NCBI RefSeq assembly: GCF_001423945.1
Contig: NZ_LMPU01000008.1
Span: 434,001-498,000, forward strand
Direction of reading: 5' to 3'
Source of the DNA: Pedobacter sp. Leaf194
Lineage (GTDB): Bacteria; Bacteroidota; Bacteroidia; Sphingobacteriales; Sphingobacteriaceae
Length of the DNA stretch: 64,000 nt
The notes under the pieces: generated by a model
Told to the model about the DNA's origin: nothing
Seen by the model: the letters and a program-made list of their open reading frames with translations, nothing else
Database searches by the model: none
Program-made: the position numbers and the translations under genes
Part shown: piece by piece, positions 43,337 through 52,437 of the stretch
Layout of the letters: each line of letters opens with the position of its first letter
Numbering within the stretch: the first letter of the stretch is position 1

Positions 43337-44041
43337 ATGAAAACTACTTTGAAAAACTTTAAAACAACTGCTAAAACTATATTTGCGCTCCTTGCTGTTA
43401 CCTTATTTCTTTCTGCCTGCAAAAAAGATTGGGGCGATTCGAATTCTATAACGGTTGCCGGAATTGGTTTTGTTCATGCATCGCCAGGTACAGGTGCTTT
43501 AGATTTTATTGTAGATAATCAAAGGGCCAACAATAGAGAATTTAAGTACACAAATGATTTAGGTTACTTTGGCGCCTACCCAGGCACACGCTTATTCGGC
43601 ATTGCGAAGAAAGATTCGGTAAAATACCTTTCAACCACTAACGTAAATTTACAGTCGGGTTTTTTCTACTCTGCATTTGTTATCGATGTGTTGCCATCGC
43701 CAAAAATTCTGGTAATTCAGGATGATTTAACTGCGCCTGCAACAGGAAAAGCAAAGATTAGGTTCATCAATTTAAGTCCTGATGCACCAGCATTGGATTT
43801 AGCAGTAGAAGGAAATGCTACTGCTTTAGTAACCGGAAAAGCTTATAAAGAAACTTCTCCTTTCATTTCAATCGATCCTGCAGCTGCCTATACCTTCCAA
43901 ATTAAAGAAAGCAATAATGTAACGGCCACTTTGCCTGCTACCAAAATTGAGGCTGGAAAAATTTACACCTTATGGGCAAAGGGCCTGAAGAGCAAAACAG
44001 ATAGCACAAAATTCGGACTATCGATACTTACGAACAAATAA
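43337..44041 (+). CDS. DUF4397 lipoprotein
   Basis: A 234-residue lipoprotein from ATG 43337; a TTG 15 bases upstream is possible but less likely. The lipobox is LFLSACKKD. Two DUF4397 repeats are visible: VAGIGFVHASPGTGALDFIV and later RFINLSPDAPALDLAVEGNA. This domain is found in cell-surface proteins of many Bacteroidetes and has an Ig-like beta-sandwich; its function is unknown. A terminator follows, and then the second ECF sigma factor gene. Confidence 0.85.
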   Translation: MKTTLKNFKTTAKTIFALLAVTLFLSACKKDWGDSNSITVAGIGFVHASPGTGALDFIVDNQRANNREFKYTNDLGYFGAYPGTRLFGIAKKDSVKYLSTTNVNLQSGFFYSAFVIDVLPSPKILVIQDDLTAPATGKAKIRFINLSPDAPALDLAVEGNATALVTGKAYKETSPFISIDPAAAYTFQIKESNNVTATLPATKIEAGKIYTLWAKGLKSKTDSTKFGLSILTNK

Positions 44042-44063
44042 CACCTACATATGAAACGAATTT

Positions 44064-44095
44064 GGCACCATCTTTAAATCAGATGGTGTCATTTT
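44064..44095 (+). terminator. Terminator after the DUF4397 gene
   Basis: GGCACCATCT (44064-44073) pairs with AGATGGTGTC (44081-44090), one wobble, seven-base loop, followed by ATTTTC. The following promoter box at 44099 overlaps its end. Confidence 0.7.
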
Positions 44096-44098
44096 CAT

Positions 44099-44106
44099 TA
44101 AATTTG
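44099..44106 (+). promoter_or_regulatory. Candidate -7 box of the second ECF sigma gene
   Basis: TAAATTTG, an exact TAnnTTTG match 37 bases before the TTG start at 44144, immediately after the upstream terminator. Confidence 0.4.
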
Positions 44107-44143
44107 CATCGCAATAAGCTAATCTCTATTAAGTTCGCAAAGG

Positions 44144-44728
44144 TTGATAAAAAAAATACTCAGCATTGAGGAAATTATAAAAGGCTGCCAGAAGAACGAT
44201 AACAGCTGTAAAGAAATGATGTACAAATCATTTTACGGCTACCTGATGGGTATTGTTTTGCGATATGTTAACAATAGTTATGATGGCGAAGAGCTTGTTA
44301 ATGATTGTTTCATAAAAATTTTTAAAAATATTGAAGGCTTTCAACCGCCAAATAATCCTGCAGATTTACATAAAACCTTTAAGGGTTGGATTGCCAAAAT
44401 TGCTTCGAGAACGGCAATTGACAAACTCCGTACACTAAAAAATCAATCATATGTTGATGATTTATCAGAAAGTGAACATCCGGTTAGCACGGTTTCGGTA
44501 ACGTCTGATTTAGATGTTCAGGATATTTTAAAGTTGTTAAATAACCTGCCAGATACGCAGAGACTGGTTTTTAACCTTTATGAAATTGAAGGATTTGCCC
44601 ATGATGAAATTTCGAAAATGATGAATATACCCGAAAGTTCGAGTAGAGTATATTTGACCCGGGCAAAAAATAAGCTGCGAACCTTGTATTTGAAAACACT
44701 GGTTAATTCGTATGAGAAAAATGGATAA
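44144..44728 (+). CDS. ECF RNA polymerase sigma factor
   Basis: A 194-residue ECF sigma factor from a TTG start (MIKKILSIEE as translated). Region 2: YLMGIVLRYVNNSYDGEELV and NDCFIKIFKNIEGFQ. Region 4: NNLPDTQRLVFNLYEIEGFA with the helix-turn-helix HDEISKMMNIPESSSRVYLT. It overlaps the next gene by 17 bases, and that partner carries a membrane helix, so it is probably co-regulated with it. This class in Bacteroidetes often controls surface functions, but its regulon cannot be read from the window. Confidence 0.9.
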   Translation: MIKKILSIEEIIKGCQKNDNSCKEMMYKSFYGYLMGIVLRYVNNSYDGEELVNDCFIKIFKNIEGFQPPNNPADLHKTFKGWIAKIASRTAIDKLRTLKNQSYVDDLSESEHPVSTVSVTSDLDVQDILKLLNNLPDTQRLVFNLYEIEGFAHDEISKMMNIPESSSRVYLTRAKNKLRTLYLKTLVNSYEKNG

Positions 44729-46034
44729 AGAATTAATTGACCATATAAAACATAACCTTCAGGCGCATGAAGAAACCTACACCCCTGGTGCTTGGGAGCG
44801 TTTTAATGTGCCCGAAGAAAAAAAGAAAAGAGGTATCGTTTACTGGCCGCTATGGTCTGCGGCTGCAATAATTTTGGTTGTTACGGCTTTCTTTGTCCTG
44901 CGTAAGGAAAATTCCAATCACACGAATCAAATCGTAAAAACTTCTAAATCCTTCCCTAAAAAACTAAGGAATCCGCAAGTAGAAAAATCGTTAGAAAAGG
45001 TTGCCACCGGCGATTTAACTAAGGCTTCGGCTCGGGTGGAGGAAAACAATTTAACTAGGTCGCGGAAACCGGACCTTATCGAAAACAATAATTCAGATGA
45101 TGATAAACTGCTGACTGTAAGAAAAACAGATCATGAGCTCGAAGGATACCAAACGAAAATATCCGATAATAATGTTACCGGAAATGAGGTAGCAAGTCAG
45201 TCAACATTGTCGGGTACTATTTACTCAGAAAAAATTGAATCCAGTTCTAAGGTCAAACTAGTTCTAATCAATCCGGAGAAGAAAAAAATTCCGCAGTCTA
45301 AACTGACTTTCGAACAACTTTTAGAACAAGACAGCCATCGCGACAATATTGCCAAGACCTCGAAAAATAAAGCCTTAACAAAGTGGGAGCCTGGCCTTTT
45401 TGTTGCGCCATCAATTGGGAACGATAATAAAGTAAATATGAATTATGGGTTTTCGTTATCTTACAATCTTGCCGACAAATTATCGATAAGTTCTGGAATT
45501 GCCTATGGAGCGTTAAGCACGACAACAAATCCTTCAGCCAGTAGCGAAAGCCTGAATGATGGCGCTGCAAATGCGCCGTCGGCTGCGAAGGCGGTTGCAT
45601 ATGTTAGCGCATCCAAAAGTTTGGAATCTATTAATGCAAATGTGCGGGGGATTAATATTCCTTTAGAATTGAAATATAACATAAGCAGTAAACTCTATAC
45701 CGGCATTGGGGTATCGGCACTTGCCATTACCAACAATAAACAAAACAATAATTATGTGGTTAGCAGTGCCCGGAATACAGCAGTGGCAAATACTTTTGGC
45801 ATTACAGAACAAAAAATGCTTATCGTTACAGAAAGAGTTTCGGAAGCACCGACAGAAACGAACGCTACCGACAAATTGATTGGCTTTTACAACTTCTCTT
45901 TAGGTTACAAGCAAAAAATTTCAAAGAAGAATAACTTTGCGGTCGAGCCGTTTTTGCGGCTGCCGATGAAAACGTTTTCTACCGATAAACTTAATCTAAC
46001 CAATGGTGGCATTAAATTGAAGTTCGATTTTTAA
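44712..46034 (+). CDS. Membrane protein with cytoplasmic head and outer-membrane-barrel-like C-terminus, coupled to sigma factor
   Basis: A 440-residue protein that overlaps the ECF sigma gene by 17 bases. The first about 45 residues are charged (ELIDHIKHNLQAHEETY), then comes one membrane helix (YWPLWSAAAIILVVTAFFVL), a long hydrophilic and Ser/Asn/Lys-rich linker, and a C-terminal region that reads like barrel strands (GLFVAPSIGNDNKVNMNYGF, later FAVEPFLRLPMKTFSTDKL) ending in Phe (KLKFDF). The N-terminus and context suggest an anti-sigma or sigma-regulator head, and the tail a barrel, which would make it span both membranes. Such hybrids occur after ECF sigma genes in Sphingobacteria but the mechanism is unknown. 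Confidence 0.7.
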   Translation: MRKMDKELIDHIKHNLQAHEETYTPGAWERFNVPEEKKKRGIVYWPLWSAAAIILVVTAFFVLRKENSNHTNQIVKTSKSFPKKLRNPQVEKSLEKVATGDLTKASARVEENNLTRSRKPDLIENNNSDDDKLLTVRKTDHELEGYQTKISDNNVTGNEVASQSTLSGTIYSEKIESSSKVKLVLINPEKKKIPQSKLTFEQLLEQDSHRDNIAKTSKNKALTKWEPGLFVAPSIGNDNKVNMNYGFSLSYNLADKLSISSGIAYGALSTTTNPSASSESLNDGAANAPSAAKAVAYVSASKSLESINANVRGINIPLELKYNISSKLYTGIGVSALAITNNKQNNNYVVSSARNTAVANTFGITEQKMLIVTERVSEAPTETNATDKLIGFYNFSLGYKQKISKKNNFAVEPFLRLPMKTFSTDKLNLTNGGIKLKFDF

Positions 46035-46144
46035 AGGTGATGTTAGTTTGTATTAATGCATGTTTTATTCTTGATTAAAAAAAGCGGGCATTAAGAAAAC
46101 GCAAACCATCGTAAAGGAAAGCAATAAAGTATTGAAAATAAAAA

Positions 46145-46168
46145 AGCCTCAGAAACTAATCTGAGGCT
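46145..46168 (-). terminator. Terminator of slyD, minus strand
   Basis: AGCCTCAGA (46145-46153) pairs with TCTGAGGCT (46160-46168), six-base loop. On the minus strand the stem is followed by TTTTTTATTTTC. It serves the slyD gene and lies in the convergent gap. Confidence 0.8.
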
Positions 46169-46193
46169 CATTATATTTTGTCGCAAATGCTAA

Positions 46194-46700
46194 CTAATGA
46201 CCTGAATGACCATCAGCACCATGTGCATGACCATGTGCCAACTCATCTTGTGTTGCTTCGCGAACGTTAAGAATAGTTCCGGCAAACATTAAGTTTTTAC
46301 CAGCCATCGGGTGGTTTAAATCAACGGCTACAGTTTCATCGTGAACGGCAGTCACACCTGCTCTAAACTGGTTTCCCTGGTTATCTTGCAAAGGAATAAC
46401 GTCTCCAACGTTTGGAACTTCGCCACCAGCTTCGGTAAACATCGATTTTGGTAAGTCGGCGAAAGCACCAGGATCTAATTCTCCATAACCATCAGCAGCA
46501 GATAATTCGAAACCATACTCATCGCCGGTTTTTAAACCAGTTAAATGTTCTTCGAATTTAGGCAACATCATGCCAACGCCATATAAAAATACTAAAGGAT
46601 TTTGCTCATCAGCTTTTTCAACAAAAACTTGTTGTCCTTCTTCGTTAGTAGTGTGCAGTTCATAAGTTAATGCAACTACTGAGTTTGGTGAAATATTCAT
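46194..46700 (-). CDS. slyD: SlyD-like FKBP-type peptidyl-prolyl isomerase
   Basis: A 168-residue protein with an FKBP-type N-domain (VVALTYELHTTNEEGQQVFV at the start, and LVFLYGVGMMLPKFEEHLTG at the flap) and an inserted IF domain typical of SlyD. The C-terminal tail HGHAHGADGHSGH is His-rich and metal-binding, as in E. coli SlyD. It acts as a chaperone and isomerase and may handle nickel. It begins ten bases after the YyaL-type gene, so both are one operon. Confidence 0.92.
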   Translation of the reverse strand: MNISPNSVVALTYELHTTNEEGQQVFVEKADEQNPLVFLYGVGMMLPKFEEHLTGLKTGDEYGFELSAADGYGELDPGAFADLPKSMFTEAGGEVPNVGDVIPLQDNQGNQFRAGVTAVHDETVAVDLNHPMAGKNLMFAGTILNVREATQDELAHGHAHGADGHSGH

Positions 46701-46710
46701 TCAGATTTTT

Positions 46711-48732
46711 TTATTGTAAATACTCTAATGCTTCCTCAACAGTTTTAACCGGCAACTGGCATACTTTATTTCGGCAAATATAAACTTTTGTTTCATCGCT
46801 TTGCTTACCTTTTAACAAGGGTAAGTTACTTTTTGTTCCGCCTAATGTAATTTTATTTGGAATATAATAATTGCTCAGTTCAAGCTTAACCAGGTCGGTT
46901 TCTAAACCTGTTAAGGCAATTTCATTCAATCCATAAACCTCATTAAGCAGCTGAACCGCCCAATTGGAATAAGCAGAGCCATAGGTTTTTATCTTCTGAT
47001 GTACAGCGGCAAGCATTTCTGACGCTTTTTCATGGTAATTTTGCAAATCGAAAAGCAAACCCAATTTTTTTAGGTTTTGAGCCATTACAGAATTTGCCGC
47101 CGGAATTACATTATCCATTATTTCGTGCTTGCGGGCTATTAAACTTTCACTCTCTGCAGAGGTATAAAAAAACATAGGCGAATCTGTATCCGAGAAATTA
47201 GCCAGCACATAATCTGCAAAGTCTTTCGCTTCCTCCAACCATCTTTCATCAAAATCATATTCGTACAGCGCAATTAACGCGTCAATTAAAAAGGCATAAT
47301 CATCCAAAAATCCTGTAATAGAAGCCTTTCCATTTTTATAGTTTCGATACAACCCACCATTGGGTGCTTTTAAATTATTGAGTAAAAAATCTGCTGCTTT
47401 TGCTGCACCCCGATAATACAGATCATGATTTAGTACCGTGGCAGCATCCGCCAAGCCTTTTATCATCATTGCATTCCAGGCAGTTAAGCACTTATCATCA
47501 AGGCCGGGCCTGATTCTTTTAGTTCTTTTCTCTAGTAGCTTTGCCTTTGCTGATTTTACCTTATCGTAAAGTGCCTCAGCATCGATGCCATACTTTGCAA
47601 TTAAATCATCATCGAGGATGGTTTTCCTGAGGATATTTGTCTGCTCCTCTTCCCAGTTGCCATCTTCGGTAACATTATAATATTCGCCAATTAATGAGGC
47701 ATCATCACCTAAAACATCATCAAATTCGGCCTTGTTCCACACATAAAATTTACCTTCAACCCCTTCACTATCCGCATCAAGTGCCGAATAAAACAACCCT
47801 TCAGCTGAAGTCATTTCATTGAAAACCCAGTCGATGGTTTCAACTAGTGTTTGTTTAAAGGAATCAAACTTGGTACATTGATAAGCTTCAGCATACAAGC
47901 TTACCAGCTGCGCATTGTCGTAAAGCATTTTTTCGAAATGCGGCACATGCCATTTGTCGTCAACGGAGTAGCGGGCAAAACCGCCTCCTATCTGGTCGTA
48001 AATTCCTCCGCGACTCATTTCTTCAAGCGTCTGGCAGACGGCAGTAAACACAGATTCGTCATCTTTAAGGAAACCATAGCGCAGTAAAAAAAGCCAGTTA
48101 TTTGGCAAGGGAAATTTAGGTGCACGGTTGTAGCCGCCAAAACTAATGTCGAAATGCCGCTTCCAGGGTTCTACTATCTCCGTTAAGTGCTCCTGTGTGT
48201 AAACCTCCTTTACATCTACAGCTATTATTTTTTCGCTGTCGCGGATGCCTGATGTCAGGCGTTCAGCATATTCAATTGCCTTTTCCGGTTCCTTCGCCCA
48301 AAGGTCGGCTACGTTTTCAAGAATATTTATCCAATCGTTTTTACGGAAATAAGTGCCGCCATATATTGGTCGTTGGTCGGGCAGGCAAATGCAATTAAGC
48401 GGCCAGCCGCCACTTCCAGTCATTAACTGTATGGCATACATGTAAATCTGGTCAATATCCGGGCGCTCTTCCCTATCCACTTTAACGCAGATAAAATGTC
48501 TGTTCATAACTTCGGCAACCTCATGATTTTCGAAACATTCACGTTCCATAACATGGCACCAATGGCAAGCCGAGTAACCTATACTTACCAAAATTAATTT
48601 ATTTTCTGCCTTTGCTTTTTCTAGAGCCTCCTGCCCCCACTCGTGCCAATGCACCGGGTTATAGGCATGTTGCAGTAAATATGGCGACGAAGCATTTATT
48701 AAACTGTTCGGTTCTGAATGTACGTTTGACAT
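46711..48732 (-). CDS. YyaL/DUF255 thioredoxin-domain protein
   Basis: A 673-residue protein of the spermatogenesis-associated protein 20/YyaL family. The likely start is the ATG at 48732 ([20 protein letters not shown]); an ATG nine codons upstream (48759) is less likely. The thioredoxin-like N-domain has CHWC in [17 protein letters not shown] and [15 protein letters not shown], followed by [19 protein letters not shown]. The rest is a six-hairpin glycosidase-like (alpha/alpha) toroid with [13 protein letters not shown] and DAASEG-type segments ([14 protein letters not shown]). The family's activity is unknown. It is cotranscribed with slyD. Confidence 0.9.
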   Translation of the reverse strand: MSNVHSEPNSLINASSPYLLQHAYNPVHWHEWGQEALEKAKAENKLILVSIGYSACHWCHVMERECFENHEVAEVMNRHFICVKVDREERPDIDQIYMYAIQLMTGSGGWPLNCICLPDQRPIYGGTYFRKNDWINILENVADLWAKEPEKAIEYAERLTSGIRDSEKIIAVDVKEVYTQEHLTEIVEPWKRHFDISFGGYNRAPKFPLPNNWLFLLRYGFLKDDESVFTAVCQTLEEMSRGGIYDQIGGGFARYSVDDKWHVPHFEKMLYDNAQLVSLYAEAYQCTKFDSFKQTLVETIDWVFNEMTSAEGLFYSALDADSEGVEGKFYVWNKAEFDDVLGDDASLIGEYYNVTEDGNWEEEQTNILRKTILDDDLIAKYGIDAEALYDKVKSAKAKLLEKRTKRIRPGLDDKCLTAWNAMMIKGLADAATVLNHDLYYRGAAKAADFLLNNLKAPNGGLYRNYKNGKASITGFLDDYAFLIDALIALYEYDFDERWLEEAKDFADYVLANFSDTDSPMFFYTSAESESLIARKHEIMDNVIPAANSVMAQNLKKLGLLFDLQNYHEKASEMLAAVHQKIKTYGSAYSNWAVQLLNEVYGLNEIALTGLETDLVKLELSNYYIPNKITLGGTKSNLPLLKGKQSDETKVYICRNKVCQLPVKTVEEALEYLQ

Positions 48733-48794
48733 GGAAATATGATATGAATAATGAAACAATAAAGCTATAAAATATCTACAATGCTAATCTGTTT

Positions 48795-48802
48795 TAGTTT
48801 TG
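48795..48802 (+). promoter_or_regulatory. Candidate -7 box of the dipeptide epimerase gene
   Basis: TAGTTTTG, an exact TAnnTTTG match 35 bases before ATG 48838, in the divergent gap with the YyaL-type gene. Confidence 0.35.
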
Positions 48803-48837
48803 TTTTTATACTTTAGTTCTAAAATTGAAATTGTAAA

Positions 48838-49935
48838 ATGAAAATTACACATACCGAAATTTTTCGCTTTAGTATCCCTATGGAACCCTTTGTTATTGCC
48901 ACAGGGACGATGCATTTTGCGCAAAATGTGCTGATTAGAATTCATACTGATAGCGGCATTCACGGTATTGGTGAATGCTCAGCCTTCCCGATGATTGTTG
49001 GAGAAACGCAGGAAACCTGCATTGCCATGGCTAAGGATTTTGCAGCGATTTTGAAGGGTAAAAATCCTTTGGAAATTCCGGAAAGGATGAATGACCTCCT
49101 CGGATATGCCGACCATAATAACACGATTAAAAGTGCTTTTGATATGGCTTTGTTCGATATTGCCGCTAAAGATGCTAGTTTGCCACTATATAAATTTTTA
49201 GGTGGAAACAAGCGCACAATAGAAACTGATATGACCATTGGGATAGACACACCTGAGGGTATGGCTAAAACCGCAATGACTTACAAAGACAAAGGCTGTA
49301 GAATTTTAAAAATAAAACTTGGTAAGCAAGTTCATGAAGACATCGAGCGGGTTAAATGTATTCGTGAGGCTGTTGGTGCAGACACAATTTTACGGCTGGA
49401 TGCCAACCAAGGATGGAATTTTGACGATGCATTATTTGCTTTAGGACAGCTGGAGCAATATAATATCGAATTTTGTGAACAGCCTATGAGAACGTGGTAC
49501 GATGACAAGCTACCCGAACTGAACGTGAATTCTCCCATTAAACTGATGGCTGATGAGAGCTGTTACAACCATCACGATGCCAGAAAATTAATTAACAGTC
49601 AATCTACTTCTTATTTAAATATTAAATTTTCAAAATCGGGCGGAATTTTAGAAGCGCAAAAAATTCATGAGGAGGCCTTGCAGACAGGCGTAAAGTGTAT
49701 GATTGGAAGTATGCTTGAGAGCCGCATCGCCTTGAGTGCTAACCTCCATTTCGCGCTTGCAAGCCCTAACATTGTATTTTTTGATTTAGACACCGCCCTA
49801 CTTGGCCATTTAGTAGATCCGGTTATAGATGGGTTAACTTATAACGGCTATTTTCTTGATGTACAAGACACACCAGGAATCGGCGCAGAAGCAGACGAAT
49901 TCTTTCTGGAAAAATGCGAAAGCTGGGTGGTTTAG
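48838..49935 (+). CDS. Dipeptide (L-Ala-D/L-Glu type) epimerase, enolase superfamily
   Basis: A 365-residue member of the enolase superfamily, muconate-lactonizing-enzyme subgroup. Catalytic positions are visible: the KIK of RILKIKLGK (first Lys of the base pair), metal ligands Asp in LRLDANQGW, Glu in IEFCEQPM, Asp in KLMADESCY, and the second Lys in NIKFSKSGG. The C-terminal FFDLDTALL region is typical of dipeptide epimerases that act on murein-derived peptides (YcjG-like). It fits the peptidoglycan-recycling theme of the region. Single gene. Confidence 0.88.
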   Translation: MKITHTEIFRFSIPMEPFVIATGTMHFAQNVLIRIHTDSGIHGIGECSAFPMIVGETQETCIAMAKDFAAILKGKNPLEIPERMNDLLGYADHNNTIKSAFDMALFDIAAKDASLPLYKFLGGNKRTIETDMTIGIDTPEGMAKTAMTYKDKGCRILKIKLGKQVHEDIERVKCIREAVGADTILRLDANQGWNFDDALFALGQLEQYNIEFCEQPMRTWYDDKLPELNVNSPIKLMADESCYNHHDARKLINSQSTSYLNIKFSKSGGILEAQKIHEEALQTGVKCMIGSMLESRIALSANLHFALASPNIVFFDLDTALLGHLVDPVIDGLTYNGYFLDVQDTPGIGAEADEFFLEKCESWVV

Positions 49936-49950
49936 TGTTGGTTTATTTTG

Positions 49951-50065
49951 TTCATTGGGCACTGGTTCATTAGTTCATTGGCCGATAGTTCATTGGGCAT
50001 TGGTTCATTAGTTCATTAGTTCATTGGGCATTAGTTCATTAGGGATTAGTTCATTAGTTTATTCG
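49951..50065. repeat. Phased short repeat of TTCATT in 8- and 15-base steps
   Basis: TTCATT occurs at 49951, 49966, 49974, 49989, 50004, 50012, 50020, 50035 and 50050, i.e. in steps of 15, 8, 15, 15, 8, 8, 15 and 15 bases. The units are TTCATTAG (8 bases) and TTCATTGGGCATTGG-like (15 bases). A further TTTATT at 50058 continues it weakly. It lies just after the epimerase stop; function unknown. The rest of 49936-50194 shows nothing else recognised. Confidence 0.8.
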
Positions 50066-50194
50066 CTTAGCAATCATTAGTTTATTGGAAATTGATTATT
50101 GGTTGCTGCGCATAAAACTTATGTTAGTGCCGGTGTCATTACTTAAGTATTGAGTGCTTTGGCTAGTGAATTATTACAATTTAAAAAATTCAAC

Positions 50195-51064
50195 TTAGCG
50201 TACGAGCATTTCAGCTAGTGCAGTGCTATCTCCGTTAAATGCATTAAAATCTACAACATGGCCTATTCCATTGATTTTGGCCTTGTCAGAATGTTGCCAA
50301 AACTTCCATCGGCTACGATCTAACCTAAGTTTAGGCTGCTAATAATGCGCAATCCAAAGTGGATACTCATCAAAATTATCCTGAAGATAATCTTCGTAAA
50401 ATTTTAAACCAGTATAAATTATTGGGCGAACTTTAGTTTTTACTTCCACATAATTTAGAAAATCAGCAAGCTCGGCCCTCATTTTCAAGGGTGAAACACC
50501 ATCAAGCGTTTCAATGTCGACAACAGGCGGCAAATCTCCTTTCTCCACATTTACAACCTGAAGAAAAAACTTCGCCTGGCTTTTTCCATCGCGTTTAGGT
50601 CTGAAAAAGTGATAAGCCCCACAAATTATTCCGGCCTTAGGTGCCTCCCGCCAGTTTCGCTGAAAATATGGATCAACAAGTAAGAGCCCTTCAGTGGCCT
50701 TGATAAATGCAAAACGAATGCTCACATCATCATCTTTCATCGATTTAACTTTTTGCCAGTTTATTTTACCCTGATAATAAGAGACATCAATACCATGAAT
50801 TGAGTATTTTTTTGGGATTTTGATATTGAAGCTCTCGTAAACCCGATAATTGGGGTCTTGTCCCCAATCTTTAACCCAACGCCAGCTTGCAACAAATCCT
50901 TTTACAACGTAGCCGTAATAAAACGGAGAGCATAAAATCAAGATTAACCCGGCAATGGCCACCTTCCATTGCGTTGAAAAAGCTTTTGACTTTTTCTTTC
51001 GCACCGGGCTTTTTCTCACGGTTGGTTTCTTTTTTACTGGCGGCATTAAATTGATTTCAGGCAC
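50195..51064 (-). pseudogene. GH25 lysozyme-family gene interrupted by an in-frame amber codon
   Basis: A 241-codon frame (51064 down to 50342) starts with a membrane helix after a K-rich N-terminus and encodes a GH25 domain: IHGIDVSYYQGKINW, FAFIKATEGL, CGAYHFFRP, VVDIETLDGV and RPIIYTGLKFY, with catalytic Asp and Glu in the VVDIE strand. It stops at TAG (50339-50341) after LWIAHY, where the family continues. The same frame then runs another 47 codons to TAA (50195-50197) and encodes the missing C-terminal part: SRWKFWQHSDKAKINGIG and HVVDFNAFNG. All GH25 features are there, so a recent nonsense change, a sequencing error or amber suppression are possible. GH25 enzymes cut peptidoglycan. Treated as a broken gene. 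Confidence 0.8.
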
Positions 51065-51150
51065 AAATTTGATAAAAAAAATGAATGTTTGAGGTTCCTA
51101 TCAGTTAGTTTTTTATCAACTGCCGTTGAGTAAAGTCTTTTTGTTTTTGG

Positions 51151-51158
51151 TAATTTCG
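51151..51158 (+). promoter_or_regulatory. Weak -7 box of the MFS gene
   Basis: TAATTTCG differs from TAnnTTTG at one position, with TTG at 51126-51128 about 22 bases upstream as a possible -33. ATG 51176 follows 17 bases later. Confidence 0.3.
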
Positions 51159-51175
51159 CAAATCAAGACGCTGGC

Positions 51176-52402
51176 ATGCTTAAACTCATTTATAATACTT
51201 ATAGAACATCTTTTAGTGGATTAAGTAGGGAAACCTGGCTTTTAAGTATTGTGATGATGTTTAATCGTTGCGGCAGTATGGCCGTTCCATTTATGGGTTT
51301 GTATGTGACGCAAAGTCTGCATCGGTCGGAAATGGACGCCGGGCTAATTATTACGCTGTTTGGTGTAGGCTCAATTCTTGGCTCGGCAATAGGCGGTAAA
51401 CTTACAGATATCATCGGCTTCAGACCTGTTCAAATCTTATCTTCTATTATCGGTGGCTTGCTATTCATTCTATTTTCGACCATAACCCACTTTTCTACCT
51501 TATGTATTTTAGCCGTTGTAATCAGCTTCTTTTCCGAAGCATTTCGACCGGCTAACTTTACAGCAGTTGCGCATTATGCCGGGCCAGATACCATAACCCG
51601 CTCCTATTCGCTAAACCGGCTCGCAGTAAATATTGGCTGGTCTGTAGGGATTAGCCTTGCCGGGATTATTGCATCAATAAATTATAAGTTGTTATTTATC
51701 GTTGAAGGCGGAGTAAGTATAATAGTTGGCGTACTAATCCTTTCGTTTTTACCAAAAGTTAAAGATTTCATTAAACAGGCCAAAGCAAGGGCAAACAGCA
51801 TGGTGATTAAAAAACCATGGCAGGATATTTTCTATGTGAAATTCATTCTGCTCACAACAGTTTTTATCACCTGTGCATTCCTGATGTTTAGGGTAGTTCC
51901 AGTATTTTTCAAGGAACAGTGGCACATAGATGAGTTTGAAATTGGAATAATTATCGGATTAAATGGAGCTATAATTGCACTCTTTGAAATGATAATGATT
52001 AACCAGATTGAGAAGAAACGCTCGCCAATGTACTTTATCGTTATCGGCTCGATATTATTTGCCGCATCTTATTTAATTTTAAGTGCGCCGGTTAGTTATC
52101 ACCTTGCCGCAGCAGTGCTTACCATCGTAATTTTTACCGGTGGTGAAATGTTTGCCTTGCCCTTCATAAACACGATTGTAATTAGCAGAAGCAACGAACA
52201 TAACCGCGGCCTGTATGCTGCCGGGTATACCTTAAGTTGGTCATTTGCGCAAGTTATAGGACCGCTGGCCGGATTTTTCATTGCAAGGCACTTTGGTTAT
52301 AACTGGCTTTGGCTCGGTCTGGCATGCATGTTATTGTTATGTGCATACACTTTCAGCTTGTTGAATGCGAAAAAAGCGGAGCCAATAATCGAAGCAAATT
52401 AG
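51176..52402 (+). CDS. Major facilitator superfamily transporter
   Basis: A 408-residue MFS protein of about twelve membrane helices: the first half contains MFNRCGSMAVPFMGLYVTQS and LFGVGSILGSAIGGKLTDII with the GGKLTD loop motif between helices 2 and 3. The second half follows a cytoplasmic loop (KDFIKQAKARANSM). Likely a drug or metabolite exporter; the substrate is unknown. It ends at a hairpin shared with the convergent GH43 gene. Confidence 0.9.
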   Translation: MLKLIYNTYRTSFSGLSRETWLLSIVMMFNRCGSMAVPFMGLYVTQSLHRSEMDAGLIITLFGVGSILGSAIGGKLTDIIGFRPVQILSSIIGGLLFILFSTITHFSTLCILAVVISFFSEAFRPANFTAVAHYAGPDTITRSYSLNRLAVNIGWSVGISLAGIIASINYKLLFIVEGGVSIIVGVLILSFLPKVKDFIKQAKARANSMVIKKPWQDIFYVKFILLTTVFITCAFLMFRVVPVFFKEQWHIDEFEIGIIIGLNGAIIALFEMIMINQIEKKRSPMYFIVIGSILFAASYLILSAPVSYHLAAAVLTIVIFTGGEMFALPFINTIVISRSNEHNRGLYAAGYTLSWSFAQVIGPLAGFFIARHFGYNWLWLGLACMLLLCAYTFSLLNAKKAEPIIEAN

Positions 52403-52404
52403 AA

Positions 52405-52430
52405 TCAGCCGGAAATTAAAATCCGGCTGA
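52405..52430. terminator. Hairpin between convergent MFS and GH43 genes
   Basis: TCAGCCGG (52405-52412) and CCGGCTGA (52423-52430), perfect 8 bp, ten-base loop. T runs on either side are short, so bidirectional termination is inferred from position. Confidence 0.6.
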
Positions 52431-52437
52431 GTATTGG

